This document shows, in pieces, positions 42,111-51,784 of a stretch of DNA of 64,000 nucleotides. Numbering within the stretch: the stretch's first letter is position 1; the number at the start of each line of letters is the position of its first letter. The notes under the pieces were generated by a model that saw only the letters and a program-made list of their open reading frames with translations, was not told the DNA's origin and did no database searches. The stretch comes from CAWJMN01 sp963844055. GTDB lineage: Bacteria > Planctomycetota > Planctomycetia > Pirellulales > Pirellulaceae. The DNA lies in contig CAWJMN010000002.1 of NCBI GenBank assembly GCA_963844055.1, positions 1,922,001 to 1,986,000 on the forward strand. The letters run 5' to 3'. The position numbers and the translations under genes were made by a program.

Positions 42111-42444
42111 GCTTAACCCTCCGGATACGAAAAGGCGCACGGGCTAGATCTACCGAGATGCGCGGCAACGTCAAACCATTACAAACCCCAGTATGGCCCC
42201 AAGGTTCCGCCATTCATCCACAGGCCGTATCAGCCACCGGCCTTGATAGTTTCCAGCACTCTGGGCCAACCGGATTTTAGCGCACAGCTCAGCCGCATAT
42301 CCATTGTGCATGGGGCCGACCTGAGCGCTCCAAGTGACGAAACCCTGGTAAACCTGGCTTGCGCGTGGACCGAGCCTGTTATTTCGACTAAAATCGGCGA
42401 ACACTGCCAGTGCACTTGCAGACCTTAGGGATGGAGAATTTACG
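42111..42444. other. Divergent promoter region between two planctomycete operons
   Basis: About 334 bp separating the PSCyt1-DUF1501 operon (minus) from the DUF1552-DUF1592 operon (plus). It must carry both promoters and so could be a shared control point, but I see no distinctive palindrome or promoter pair. Confidence 0.35.
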
Positions 42445-43809
42445 GTGAGCATATCCAGACGCGCTTTTCTTAAGTCCAAGGGAGCGATTCTGACCTTGCC
42501 GTTTTTGCACTCGCTCGCTTTCGCGAAGGATGAACCGCAAAAAAACGTGGTCCCCAGTAAGAAGCTGGTGATCATGTACGTTCCCAACGGACTGGTTCGC
42601 CGTTGCTTCTTCCCTGGCGAAGAAAATCGGGAGCTGCCAGGCTTTGTGGGTGGTTTTGACGCCGATAAGCTGAAGAACCAAACCAGGATTCCGACCAAGC
42701 CGGGGATCCATCCGCTCGAGCTGACCTTGACCATGCGGCCGTTGTCGGAGCATCAGCAAGACATCACTCTCGTCACGGGGCTAGATCGCACCTTTAAGAA
42801 TGGCCAAGATGTGCACGCCCAGGGTGCCTCGTGTTACCTCACGAGTGTGTCACCCGAACAGGCGGAAAAGAAAGGGATGGCCCATCCCAATGGAAGAAGC
42901 TTGGATCAGGTGGTCGGTGACCACGTTGGTCATTCCACCGCTTTCCGGACTTTAGAAATCAGCTGTAACGGGTTTACGGCCGGCAAGGAGTCGATCTACT
43001 TCGACAACATCTCTTGGTACGGCCCGGACAAAATGGCCCCCTCGATCAAGGACCCCAAGAAGCTGTACGACCGGCTCTTCCTGGCGGACAGTTTCCGAAC
43101 GCACGTCACCGATGTTACGGACCTCGTGCTAAGTGACGTCAAAACGCTGTCGAAAAAACTGGGGGGCGAAGATCGCAAGACGCTCGGCGAATTTGTGGAG
43201 ATGATTCGCGAAGTCGAAATCCGCATCGCCAAGATGCAAAAGCTGATTTCCAATGCCGACATCAAGCTTCCCAAAAATGAGATCCTCCCGCGTGGTGACT
43301 ACATCCGATTGCAGGCCGACTTGATGCTGCTGGCCTTGCAAATGGGGCTGACCAATGTCTCTACCTTTATGGTGGGGCCAGAACGGTGGGATGCCTCGCT
43401 TCTGTATGAGGGTGTTTTTGATCAGCCGGTCCAGCACCACAACATGACTCACAATCAACAGGGGGAAGGCTATAAGGATCTGCAAAAGATCGACGTCTTC
43501 CACATGGAGCAATACGCCTACCTCTTGTCACGCATGAAGGCGATCAAGGAATCCGATGGCACGTCGATGCTCGATAACTCTCTGGTTACCTACGGCGCGG
43601 GACTGGGAGATGGGGCAACGCATCAGTATTTTGACTTGCCATTGATCGTGGCAGGTAAGGCCCAGGGGCAGATCAAGCAAGGCCGCTTCATCCAGTGCAA
43701 GAGCGGCACGCTGAACTCGAACATGTGGCTCACTCTGGCCAACCTGATGGGAGTGAAGCTGGATGCTTATGCAGATAGCACCGGCGTCATCTCTGACCTG
43801 TGGACCTAA
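42445..43809 (+). CDS. DUF1552 secreted protein
   Basis: A 454-residue protein starting at GTG, giving a Tat-like signal SRRAFLKSKGAILTLPFLHS. The DUF1552 pattern includes KKLVIMYVPNGL, GVDA-like FVGGFDADKLKN, LRPLSEHQQDITLVTGLD as MRPLSEHQ, HAQGASCYLT, RSLDQVVGDHVG and FVGPERWD-like FMVGPERWDAS. Near the end are LLSRMKAIKESDGTSMLDNS and GDGATH. The fold is related to DUF1501. The partner DUF1592 gene starts 6 bp later, so they are one operon. Confidence 0.9.
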   Translation: MSISRRAFLKSKGAILTLPFLHSLAFAKDEPQKNVVPSKKLVIMYVPNGLVRRCFFPGEENRELPGFVGGFDADKLKNQTRIPTKPGIHPLELTLTMRPLSEHQQDITLVTGLDRTFKNGQDVHAQGASCYLTSVSPEQAEKKGMAHPNGRSLDQVVGDHVGHSTAFRTLEISCNGFTAGKESIYFDNISWYGPDKMAPSIKDPKKLYDRLFLADSFRTHVTDVTDLVLSDVKTLSKKLGGEDRKTLGEFVEMIREVEIRIAKMQKLISNADIKLPKNEILPRGDYIRLQADLMLLALQMGLTNVSTFMVGPERWDASLLYEGVFDQPVQHHNMTHNQQGEGYKDLQKIDVFHMEQYAYLLSRMKAIKESDGTSMLDNSLVTYGAGLGDGATHQYFDLPLIVAGKAQGQIKQGRFIQCKSGTLNSNMWLTLANLMGVKLDAYADSTGVISDLWT

Positions 43810-43815
43810 GAGGCT

Positions 43816-46797
43816 ATGTCGATGCTCGCCCGGATGTTTTCGTACGCAGCTTTGCTGTTACTGTTACTTTCGCTCCCAACAAGGATGCCAGGTGTTCAGG
43901 CCGCGGAAGATTTTGACACGCTAGTAAAGCCGCTGATCGTTGAGCACTGCGCCAAGTGCCACGGCGGTGAAGAAGTAAACGGCAAGGTGAATCTGAAAGA
44001 GATCACCACTGCGCAACAATTGCTGGATAACCCGACCCTGATCAAAGATATGATCGAGGTGATCGATGCCAACGATATGCCCCCCGAAGGGGAACCGCAG
44101 TTGCAGGAAGCCGTTCGCAACCGGTTGATAGGCACGCTAAAGGGCCTGCTGCGTGATGCCTCAACCGTTGAGGAAGCTAAGCACGTCCAGATACGACGGC
44201 TGAATCGCTTTCAGTACAACAACTCGGTCAAAGATCTGTTTCAGCTGAAGCTCGATGTGTTTGAGCTTCCCGAAAAGCTGATGACGCGGCACGGAAATTA
44301 CCTGCAAGGCAATCCGGGGAAGATGCCAGATAAGGTCGAGGCTGCCTCGCATTCGCTCCATCCTGCGCCTGGTCTACGAGACGTGATCGCATTTCCTAAA
44401 GACCTGCGGGCATCGCATGGCTTTGATAACCAAGCCAATCAGCTCACCCTGTCACCCTTGTTGCTTGACACCTTCCTGCGGCTCAGCGTCTCCATTGTGG
44501 AGAGCCCCGATTTCAACGAAGCCAATGTTGGCATCTGGAAGTCTTTCTTCCAAGAGCCACCAGCCGACAAGGATCGACGCGCAGAAGTTCGGCAGCGGCT
44601 AGAGCCGTTTTTGAAGATGGCTTTTCGCACCTCGGTGGATGGCGAGACCCTCGACAGATACACCACCTATGTTCTTGCCAAGCTAGATCAGGGGCTCCCC
44701 TTCACCGATAGCATGAAGAAGGTGGCGTCGGCGGTTCTCTCTTCCCCCTTATTCCTTTATCAGTCGGAATCGGCGGACGGCAAAGATCGACCTTTCGAAC
44801 TTGCCTCTCGGCTCTCGTTTTTTCTGTGGGGAAGCATTCCAGATCAGGAACTGCTGCAACTGGCCGAGTCAGGCGAGCTCACTCAGCCAGAGATCTTGAA
44901 TAAGACCATCGATCGAATGTTCGCTGATCCCAAGATGGAGCGTTTTTTGGACTCCTTCCCCGCTCAGTGGCTTCAGCTAGAAAACGTTCTGGCAGCAACG
45001 CCCGATCCCAAAACGCACAGGCTATTTCGATTGGACGAAAGCAACCCGGCCAGCCTGCAAATGGTGGTAGAGCCGCTGCTGCTGTTTGATGCCGTGTTTG
45101 TCGAGAATCGGCCCATTCGAGAACTGCTCACACCTAAGTTCAGCTACCAAAGTGAGTTCCTGAAGGCATGGTACACAACCGATTTAAGGCCAGCGCCGAT
45201 AGATATTGCCAAGATCGAGGAGCAGAATCGCCTGCATACGGCGCAGCGACAAGAGCTAGAAACCCTTATCAAAAGTACGCAGGCCGAACTCGACGCATTG
45301 CTTCTGCCGGTCGCCGCGCAGATCTTGGCGGCCCGTAAAAAGGACCCTAGCGCCCCTGCCCCTGTGGATCTCAAGCCGTACGCCGCTTGGGAATTTAATG
45401 GCGACCTTACCGACTCGATCAGCTCCTTAGATTTGCAGGCACACGGCCCCGTGGAATATCGCGACGGGATGGTTGTCCTCAATAAGGCATATCTACAGAG
45501 CGCCAACCTTCCTCTTGAATTGAAAGCCAAGACTTTAGAGGTGTGGTTCAAGCCGCATGATCTCAATCAGAGTGGCGGTGGCGTGATGGGGGTTCAAGGC
45601 CCGGGCGACTTCTTTGACACCATCGTTTTAGGTGAGCGAAAAGCCAAGCACTGGATATCTGGCAGCAATGGCTTTAGCCGTACAGAAGATTTCGCCGACT
45701 CCACTCCTGAAGAGTTGGCTGATCAAATGTTGCACTTAGTAATGGTCTATGCCGAAGATGGGACCACGACCCTGTACCGCAATGGAAAGCCTTACGGCCA
45801 ACCGTTTCAAAAAGGGGCCGCCACGTTTCCTAAGGATGCCACATCCATCCTGTTCGGCTTGCGTCATTTGCCGCCGGGCGGGAACAAATACCTAACGATC
45901 AGCGTCGACAAGGCCCGCCTGTACAATCGCGCTTTGACGGCCGCCGAAGTCGCCTCGTCGCACAGCGGCGACAATCTCTACGTTTCCGACAAGGAACTCA
46001 CTCAGGCGCTAACTGCACCGCAGAAGGAAAAGAAAGAAGCTTGGACCAAAACGATCGAGCAATCGGCAGCCGCCCTGAAAAAGGTTCCCCCGCCGCAAGA
46101 TCCCGCCAAGGTGCAGCAAGAGACACAGCAAAGGTACGACGACGAGATCCGCGGCAAGCTCCGCTCCCGAACGTTCGAACGAGTGGCTGCCGCCGATCCA
46201 CGCTATGGCGGCGTCATCACAAATGCCGCGATGCTCAGCATGACTTCCGGCCCAAAAAGGACCCATCCGATTGCTCGTGGAGCCTGGATCATTGAAGTCA
46301 TTTTCAATGACCCACCACTTCCACCTCCGAACGATGTCCCCGCTCTCAACGAGGAGAGCGCTGCCGAAAACTTGACGATCCGAGAAAAGTTCGCCAAGCA
46401 CCGAGAGAACCCAGTGTGCGCGGGATGCCATGCTCGCCTGGATCCCCTGGGCTTTGCGCTGGAGAATTTCGACATTACGGGGCGTTGGCGCGACAAATAC
46501 GAAAATGGTCGACCCGTTGATGCCAGCGGAACCTTGATGAAGAAATACGAGTTCGATGGCATCGTTCAGTTCAAAGCATCGCTTGTCCAAGAGAACCGGC
46601 GATTTGCCAAGGCGTTCACCCGGCATCTGCTGAGATTTGCCCTTTCCAAGGAACTCAGCCCTTCCGATTTGTTAACCATCGATGGTATTGTCGACCAGGC
46701 CGAGAAGGACGACTTTCAGCTAAGGTCGATTATCCGGGAAGTCGTGCGCAGCGACCGTTTCGTGAATTCGCAGCCTATCCCTCCTGAGCCCAAATAG
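43816..46797 (+). CDS. DUF1587/DUF1592/DUF1588/DUF1585 cytochrome-like protein with LamG-type insertion
   Basis: A 993-residue protein with a signal peptide (SYAALLLLLLSLPTRMPG), then a PSCyt1-like haem domain (CAKCHGG, residues ~44-50). DUF1587 follows (IRRLNRFQYNNSVKDLF), then DUF1592 (ELASRLSFFLWGSIPDQELL), a non-canonical segment ~515-720, DUF1588 with CAGCHARLDPLGFALENFD, and DUF1585 at the end (TRHLLRFALSKELS). The inserted segment looks like a LamG/concanavalin-type sandwich: YAAWEFNGDLTDSISSLDLQ, LEVWFKPHDLN, HLVMVYAEDGTTTLYRNGKP and VDKARLYNRALTAAEV. It may bind carbohydrate. Most relatives lack it, as far as I recall. It is the partner of the DUF1552 protein. Confidence 0.87.
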   Translation: MSMLARMFSYAALLLLLLSLPTRMPGVQAAEDFDTLVKPLIVEHCAKCHGGEEVNGKVNLKEITTAQQLLDNPTLIKDMIEVIDANDMPPEGEPQLQEAVRNRLIGTLKGLLRDASTVEEAKHVQIRRLNRFQYNNSVKDLFQLKLDVFELPEKLMTRHGNYLQGNPGKMPDKVEAASHSLHPAPGLRDVIAFPKDLRASHGFDNQANQLTLSPLLLDTFLRLSVSIVESPDFNEANVGIWKSFFQEPPADKDRRAEVRQRLEPFLKMAFRTSVDGETLDRYTTYVLAKLDQGLPFTDSMKKVASAVLSSPLFLYQSESADGKDRPFELASRLSFFLWGSIPDQELLQLAESGELTQPEILNKTIDRMFADPKMERFLDSFPAQWLQLENVLAATPDPKTHRLFRLDESNPASLQMVVEPLLLFDAVFVENRPIRELLTPKFSYQSEFLKAWYTTDLRPAPIDIAKIEEQNRLHTAQRQELETLIKSTQAELDALLLPVAAQILAARKKDPSAPAPVDLKPYAAWEFNGDLTDSISSLDLQAHGPVEYRDGMVVLNKAYLQSANLPLELKAKTLEVWFKPHDLNQSGGGVMGVQGPGDFFDTIVLGERKAKHWISGSNGFSRTEDFADSTPEELADQMLHLVMVYAEDGTTTLYRNGKPYGQPFQKGAATFPKDATSILFGLRHLPPGGNKYLTISVDKARLYNRALTAAEVASSHSGDNLYVSDKELTQALTAPQKEKKEAWTKTIEQSAAALKKVPPPQDPAKVQQETQQRYDDEIRGKLRSRTFERVAAADPRYGGVITNAAMLSMTSGPKRTHPIARGAWIIEVIFNDPPLPPPNDVPALNEESAAENLTIREKFAKHRENPVCAGCHARLDPLGFALENFDITGRWRDKYENGRPVDASGTLMKKYEFDGIVQFKASLVQENRRFAKAFTRHLLRFALSKELSPSDLLTIDGIVDQAEKDDFQLRSIIREVVRSDRFVNSQPIPPEPK

Positions 46798-46879
46798 CTC
46801 CGCCATCCCTTCCAGTACAACATTCCGATTCACCAAAGACTCGGCCCGCCTACGGTGGCCGCAATTAGAAAGCTGCTTC

Positions 46880-47632
46880 ATGATTGCGATTGATTTAACG
46901 GGTAAGGTAGCCCTGGTAACTGGCTCTAGCCGTGGGCTGGGAGAGGCAACCATTCGCCGCTTCCATCAGGCAGGGGCAAGCGTCGTTGTGAATTATTATC
47001 CTGACCCTGCAGGAGAGCAGCAAAAACTGGCTGAGGCGATTGTGGCCGACCTGAAAGAGCGCGCGGTGGCCTTGGCAGCCGATGTGACGCAGATGGCTCA
47101 GGTAGAATCGCTGATGACGCAAATCGTCCAGCATTTTGGCGGGCTCGATATTGTCGTCAACAATGCCGGGGTGCTGCGCGATCGGACCCTTTCCAAGATG
47201 ACCGAAGAGGAATGGAACACGGTGATTCAGACGAATCTGACCGGCGTGTTTCATGTTTGCCGCGCTGCGACGAATCACCTGCGTAACGGCGGAAGGATCG
47301 TGAATCTGGGATCGATCGCCAGTTCCGTAGGCTTTTTTGGCCAAGCGAATTATGCCGCTGCTAAGGCTGGCGTGGCGGCCATGGCTCGCGTGCTAAGTAA
47401 AGAACTTGCGAAGCGTCAGATCACCGTGAACACGGTCGCGCCAGGCGTGGTCCTGACGGAGATGGGAAAGAGCATTCCCGAAAATGTACGAGCCGAGATG
47501 GCGAAGCAAATTCCGCTCGCGCGGATGGGAGTGCCAAATGACATCGCCAATGCGATCCTCTTTCTGTGCAGCGATTTGGCAAGCTATATCTCGGGGCAAA
47601 CGTTGCATGTCAACGGCGGCTGGTACGCTTAG
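46880..47632 (+). CDS. Short-chain dehydrogenase/reductase (FabG/PhaB-like)
   Basis: A 250-residue classical SDR. NAD(P)-site TGSSRGLG (residues 14-21), NNAG, the catalytic serine in LGSIASS, and YAAAK with the catalytic Tyr and Lys are all present. SDRs of this kind reduce 3-oxoacyl-ACP or acetoacetyl-CoA to 3-hydroxyacyl products. With a thiolase and a CoA-transferase downstream (15 bp gap to the next gene), a 3-hydroxybutyryl-CoA or short-chain acyl-CoA role fits better than fatty-acid synthesis. There is no strong ribosome-binding site. Confidence 0.88.
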   Translation: MIAIDLTGKVALVTGSSRGLGEATIRRFHQAGASVVVNYYPDPAGEQQKLAEAIVADLKERAVALAADVTQMAQVESLMTQIVQHFGGLDIVVNNAGVLRDRTLSKMTEEEWNTVIQTNLTGVFHVCRAATNHLRNGGRIVNLGSIASSVGFFGQANYAAAKAGVAAMARVLSKELAKRQITVNTVAPGVVLTEMGKSIPENVRAEMAKQIPLARMGVPNDIANAILFLCSDLASYISGQTLHVNGGWYA

Positions 47633-47647
47633 TGAAGGGACTGGCGC

Positions 47648-49193
47648 TTGAGGCGACAACATAAAATCTGCACAGCCGATGAGGCTGTTTCATTAATTAC
47701 AGACGGTATGACGGTCGCCTCGGGCGGCTTTGTGGGCGCTGCGCATCCAGAGGCACTCTCGGCCGCGATTGAGCGCAGGTTTTTTGCCAGTGGCACGCCA
47801 AACGGGCTTACGCTGGTGTATGCGGCCGGACAGGGAGATGGCAAAACACGGGGCCTGAACCACTTGGCTCACGAGGGACTGGTAAAGCATGTGATCGGCG
47901 GTCACTGGGGACTGGTGCCACGGATGGGAAGGCTGGCGATTGATGAAAAGATCGCAGCCCACTGCTTTCCACAGGGGGTGATCTGTCAACTCTTCCGAGA
48001 TATTGCTGCGGGTCGCCCGGGTAGCATCACGCATGTGGGGCTGGATACATTTGTCGATCCTCTGCACGATGGTGGACGGCTCAATCGCACGACGCCAGAA
48101 GGTTGGGTCGAGCGGATCTCGCTCGGCGGCAAAGATTGGCTATGGTACAAGGCGTTTCCGATTCATGTAGGTATGATTCGCGCCACCGTCGCCGATCCAC
48201 ACGGCAACCTCTCGATGGAAGACGAAGCCATTGTGGGAGAGGTCCTGCCAATTGCGCAGGCCGCACATAACTGCGGCGGGATTGTAATCGCACAAGTGAA
48301 GCGACTTTCTGATAAGCCACTGTCGCCCCATCAGGTGAAGGTCCCTGGAATCTTGGTGGATAGAATCGTCGTTAGCGAAGGAGATGAGCACGACCAAACG
48401 TTTGGCGAAGTGTTCAACCCCGCGTTTACGCTTGCCAGCCCCGATGACACCTCGATCGATTGGCCGAGCCCACTTCCGCTGGATGCGCGGCGGATTGTGG
48501 CCGGTCGCGCCTGCGATGAAATTCCGCACGAGGCCATTGCGAACCTGGGGATTGGCATGCCCGAAGGAATCGCACGGATTGCGGCCGAGCGTGGTTGGCT
48601 AAATCGATTCACGCTGACCGTAGAGAGTGGTCCCATCGGTGGAATGCCGGTGGGAGGCCTAAGTTTTGGGGCTTCGTTCCATCCACAGGCCATTGTCGAT
48701 CAGCCGGCCCAGTTTGATATGTACGATGGGCGTGCGCTCGATATTGCGGCGCTAGGTGCGGCACAAATCGATGCCGAGGGGAATGTAAACGTCTCACGAT
48801 TCGGGCCCAAGGTGGCTGGTATTGGGGGCTTTGCCAACATCACCCAGACCGCGCAAGCTCATCTTCTGTTGTACGTTTACCGCAGGCGATTTACAGGTCA
48901 GCGTGGAAGAAGGAAAGCTGCGCATCTTGGCCGAAGGGCGTTCGAGCAAGTTCGTGCCGCAGGTCGAACATCGCTCCTTTAGTGCGCGACGTTCCCGCGA
49001 AGTGGGACAAGAAGTTCTGTATGTTACCGAGCGGGCGGTGTTTTCATTGACGGCCGAGGGGCTCGAACTGATTGAGATTGCCCCCGGAATCGACTTGCAA
49101 CGTGATGTTCTCGATAAGATGGCGTTTCGTCCCGTGGTGCGTCAGCCACGCATCATGCCGCCGCATCTATTTGCCTTGCCTAACGTTCGCTAA
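47648..49193 (+). pseudogene. Acyl-CoA:acid CoA-transferase gene with a frameshift
   Basis: Reads as a propionate/acetate CoA-transferase of ~515 residues split by a frameshift near 48851-48856. The first frame (TTG start, AAGGGA upstream) gives GMTVASGGFVGAAHPEALSA to FANITQTA. The rest, LIFCCTFTAGDLQVSVEEGK to the stop at 49193, is in another frame. Adding a GC to GCGCAAG would restore a normal reading (TARKLIF). The active-site glutamate is in VESGPIGGMPVGG, before the shift. Enzymes of this type move CoA between short acids. The operon (SDR, this gene, thiolase) fits acetoacetate or 3-hydroxybutyrate metabolism. Decay versus assembly error is undecided. Confidence 0.8.
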
Positions 49194-49208
49194 AGAGGAG
49201 TTGTTTTG

Positions 49209-50354
49209 ATGGAGGTTGTCATTGTTGCTGCGAAGCGAACGGTTCAGGGACGTTTTTTAGGAAAGCTAAGTTCACTGACGGCCGTCGATTTGGCCGTGGC
49301 GGCTGGTGAAGCTGCATTGGCCGGCATTGATCGGGGCGCCATTGATCAAGTCATCCTGGGTAACGTGCTTAGTGCGGGGCAGGGCATGAATGTTGCCCGG
49401 CAAGTCGCCTTGCGCCTGGACCTGCCGCAAGTCACCCCGGCGTTTACCGTCAACATGATGTGCGCCTCGGGAATGCAGGCGGTGACGTTGGCCGCTCAGG
49501 CGATTCGTGCCGGAGAAGCGAACGTTGTGCTGTGCGGCGGGACCGAGTCGATGTCAAATGCTCCCTACTTGCTACAGCGGGCACGAACGGGATATAAGTT
49601 CGGCGATGGCAAGCTCATCGATTCCATGTTGCGCGACGGATTAGTCGACGCCATTAGCGATGAACACATGGCACTAACGGCCGAACGCCTAGCGCGAGAG
49701 TATTCCCTATCGCGTGAATCGCAGGACCAATTCGCTGCGCAAAGTCAGCAGCGCTACCAAGCGGCAGCCCAAAGTGGCGCGTTTGCCAAGGAAATCGTCA
49801 CACTGGCAGGTCTGGAACAAGATGAGCATCCCCGGGCCGACACGACGGTGGCGAGTTTGGCCAAGCTGCGCCCCTCGTTTGACCCGCAAGGGAGTGTGAC
49901 GGCCGGCAATGCATCCGGGATCAACGACGGTGCGGCCCTGCTTTTGGTTTGTTCTGCAAGCGTGGCCGAAAAGCAAGGTTGGCAGCCCTTGGCAAAGATC
50001 AAGTCGTCGGCCAGCATCGGCTGTGATCCGACACGAATGGGGCTCGGGCCGGTGTTTGCGACGCGCAAGCTCTGCGAACAAACCGGCACACGTCTTGAGG
50101 ATTTACAATCGATCGAACTGAATGAAGCGTTCGCGGCCCAGTCGTTGGCGTGCCTGCAGGATCTGTCGCTGGCTGCTGACGATGCACGCATCAATCCTTG
50201 GGGGGGCGCGATTGCCCTGGGGCATCCGATTGGGGCCAGTGGTGCTCGGCTGCTGGTCAGTTTGGCCCACCGGTTGGCGGCCAAGCAATTGGGCCTGGCG
50301 ACTTTGTGCGTGGGGGGCGGCATGGGAAGCGCCGTGCTAATCGAAGGGATCTAG
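49209..50354 (+). CDS. Acetyl-CoA acetyltransferase (thiolase)
   Basis: A 381-residue thiolase; the ATG at 49209 has AGAGGAG upstream, and the TTG just before it is not needed. The acyl-carrying cysteine is in NMMCASGMQAV (residue 85). The other motifs are NEAFAAQ, GGAIALGHPIGASGAR with the catalytic histidine, and CVGGGMGSA with the second cysteine. It joins two acetyl-CoA to acetoacetyl-CoA or runs the reverse. It is 15 bp downstream of the CoA-transferase stop, the third gene of a short-chain acyl-CoA operon. Confidence 0.93.
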   Translation: MEVVIVAAKRTVQGRFLGKLSSLTAVDLAVAAGEAALAGIDRGAIDQVILGNVLSAGQGMNVARQVALRLDLPQVTPAFTVNMMCASGMQAVTLAAQAIRAGEANVVLCGGTESMSNAPYLLQRARTGYKFGDGKLIDSMLRDGLVDAISDEHMALTAERLAREYSLSRESQDQFAAQSQQRYQAAAQSGAFAKEIVTLAGLEQDEHPRADTTVASLAKLRPSFDPQGSVTAGNASGINDGAALLLVCSASVAEKQGWQPLAKIKSSASIGCDPTRMGLGPVFATRKLCEQTGTRLEDLQSIELNEAFAAQSLACLQDLSLAADDARINPWGGAIALGHPIGASGARLLVSLAHRLAAKQLGLATLCVGGGMGSAVLIEGI

Positions 50355-50356
50355 TC

Positions 50357-51553
50357 CTACTTCGTCGAAACTTCTTTGAGGCGGCGACGAAGGTCGGCGC
50401 AGACTTGGGCAAAGTCGCTGGTGCTGACAGGCTCGTTGACAAGGCCTGATTCGCTGGCGGTCATCGGGCGAGCTTCGGGCTTGTTCCCTTCGACTGCGGT
50501 TGCCGTCGCGGGCTCCTGTGGCAATGCGGCAGAATGTGTGGCCACTGCCGAATCTGCGGGGACAGCATCACTTGGCTTGGCCATGGCGGCAAGGTTAGCG
50601 ACGAACGGTGTTGATAAGCGTTCAGGCGGGCTTAGCCGTACGCACTTCTCGCCATCATGCCAATACGAGCAATTTCGGCCATCATGTTTGGCAGCATAAA
50701 GCGCTTCATCGGCCCGTTTGAAAAGTTGGCTGGCATGATCGTTTCGCAGAGGCTGCGCCGAGCCAATACTGATCGTGACCGGCAGGCGAATGCCATTTGC
50801 CATGAACTCCGTATTGCGAACAATCGTTCGCAGGCGTTCTGCCGCTTCGGTCGCGTGCTTTTGTCCTTGGCCCGGAATCAGAGCGACAAACTCTTCTCCT
50901 CCAAACCGAAAAGCAATGTCTGTTTGCCGCAGTGTGGCGCGTAAGACGGCCGCCAACTGTTTCAGGGCGGCGTCACCGGCAGGGTGACCGTACGTATCAT
51001 TGATTCGCTTGAAGTGATCGACATCAAGCAGCAACATCAGGAACGGCGTGTCGAGTCGTTGCCATTCTGCCATGCGGCGTAGTAGCTCATCATCGAAGGC
51101 GCGACGATTGGCAAGGCCCGTAAGGGCATCCGTACGTGCTTCGTTCATATACGAAGCAAGTTGTTGCGATTGCTCGACCAAAGTGTGCTCGGCATCGGCG
51201 ATTCGCTGCTGTAGTAGTTCGTTTGCCGCAGCCACTTGGGTGAGAAGTTGATTCGCGCGATCAGGAGGCTGATTTTCGAGATGGCGCATTTCGGTTGAGG
51301 CGTCATCAATCACTTGTTTGATGTGCGACATATCAACCGCGAAGCCATTAGTCCAGGTGGATAGCTTCGCCAGAAGTTGTACCAGTTGCTGAGAATCCGC
51401 CGATGCGGCAGGACTCGCTTGGGAGCGTCGCGCAAGCCATGCCCCGACAAGCAGGCCGACCAGCAACAGCGTCACGGCAGAGCCTGCGCCCCACAGGAAG
51501 TCGTTGGCGGCCAAAAGGGGCAGAATCGGCAGCATATCGACAGAGGTTTCCAC
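50357..51553 (-). CDS. Membrane diguanylate cyclase
   Basis: A 398-residue protein (GTG at 51553; an ATG six codons later is also possible). One N-terminal membrane helix (AVTLLLVGLLVGAWLA), a helical linker (~residues 50-135), then a GGDEF domain beginning DALTGLANRRAFDDEL, with LDVDHFKRINDTYGHPAGD and the active motif GGEEF. An RxxD inhibitory site (RQTD) lies five residues before it, so product feedback should be intact. It makes cyclic di-GMP. The C-terminal ~90 residues are Ala/Thr-rich and probably disordered. Convergent with the thiolase gene, 2 bp apart. Confidence 0.9.
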   Translation of the reverse strand: METSVDMLPILPLLAANDFLWGAGSAVTLLLVGLLVGAWLARRSQASPAASADSQQLVQLLAKLSTWTNGFAVDMSHIKQVIDDASTEMRHLENQPPDRANQLLTQVAAANELLQQRIADAEHTLVEQSQQLASYMNEARTDALTGLANRRAFDDELLRRMAEWQRLDTPFLMLLLDVDHFKRINDTYGHPAGDAALKQLAAVLRATLRQTDIAFRFGGEEFVALIPGQGQKHATEAAERLRTIVRNTEFMANGIRLPVTISIGSAQPLRNDHASQLFKRADEALYAAKHDGRNCSYWHDGEKCVRLSPPERLSTPFVANLAAMAKPSDAVPADSAVATHSAALPQEPATATAVEGNKPEARPMTASESGLVNEPVSTSDFAQVCADLRRRLKEVSTK

Positions 51554-51784
51554 CGGTGAGTCAGCCTTCGTAGTACTGGGGGTTCGCGCAGTGCTTGTAA
51601 CCCGATCTACCGCAAATCTACGTTGTCGCCGGCATCGGTGTCAAAAGAACTCCCCAAAATCGGCAGGAGTTCCCAGCATCAAACGCTAACTCTAACGATT
51701 GCCAAGCCCTTTTCGCGCCGTTGTGCCACCGCGCCGCTGGACGATGTTGCGTTTTGGCAACATCACTTCTGATATTGGCCGCGT

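Noticed and set aside
41592..42147. Plus-strand open frames of 144 and 155 residues
   Set aside because: Lie within the N-terminal part of the PSCyt1/DUF1549 gene on the other strand, with no ribosome-binding site or family pattern.
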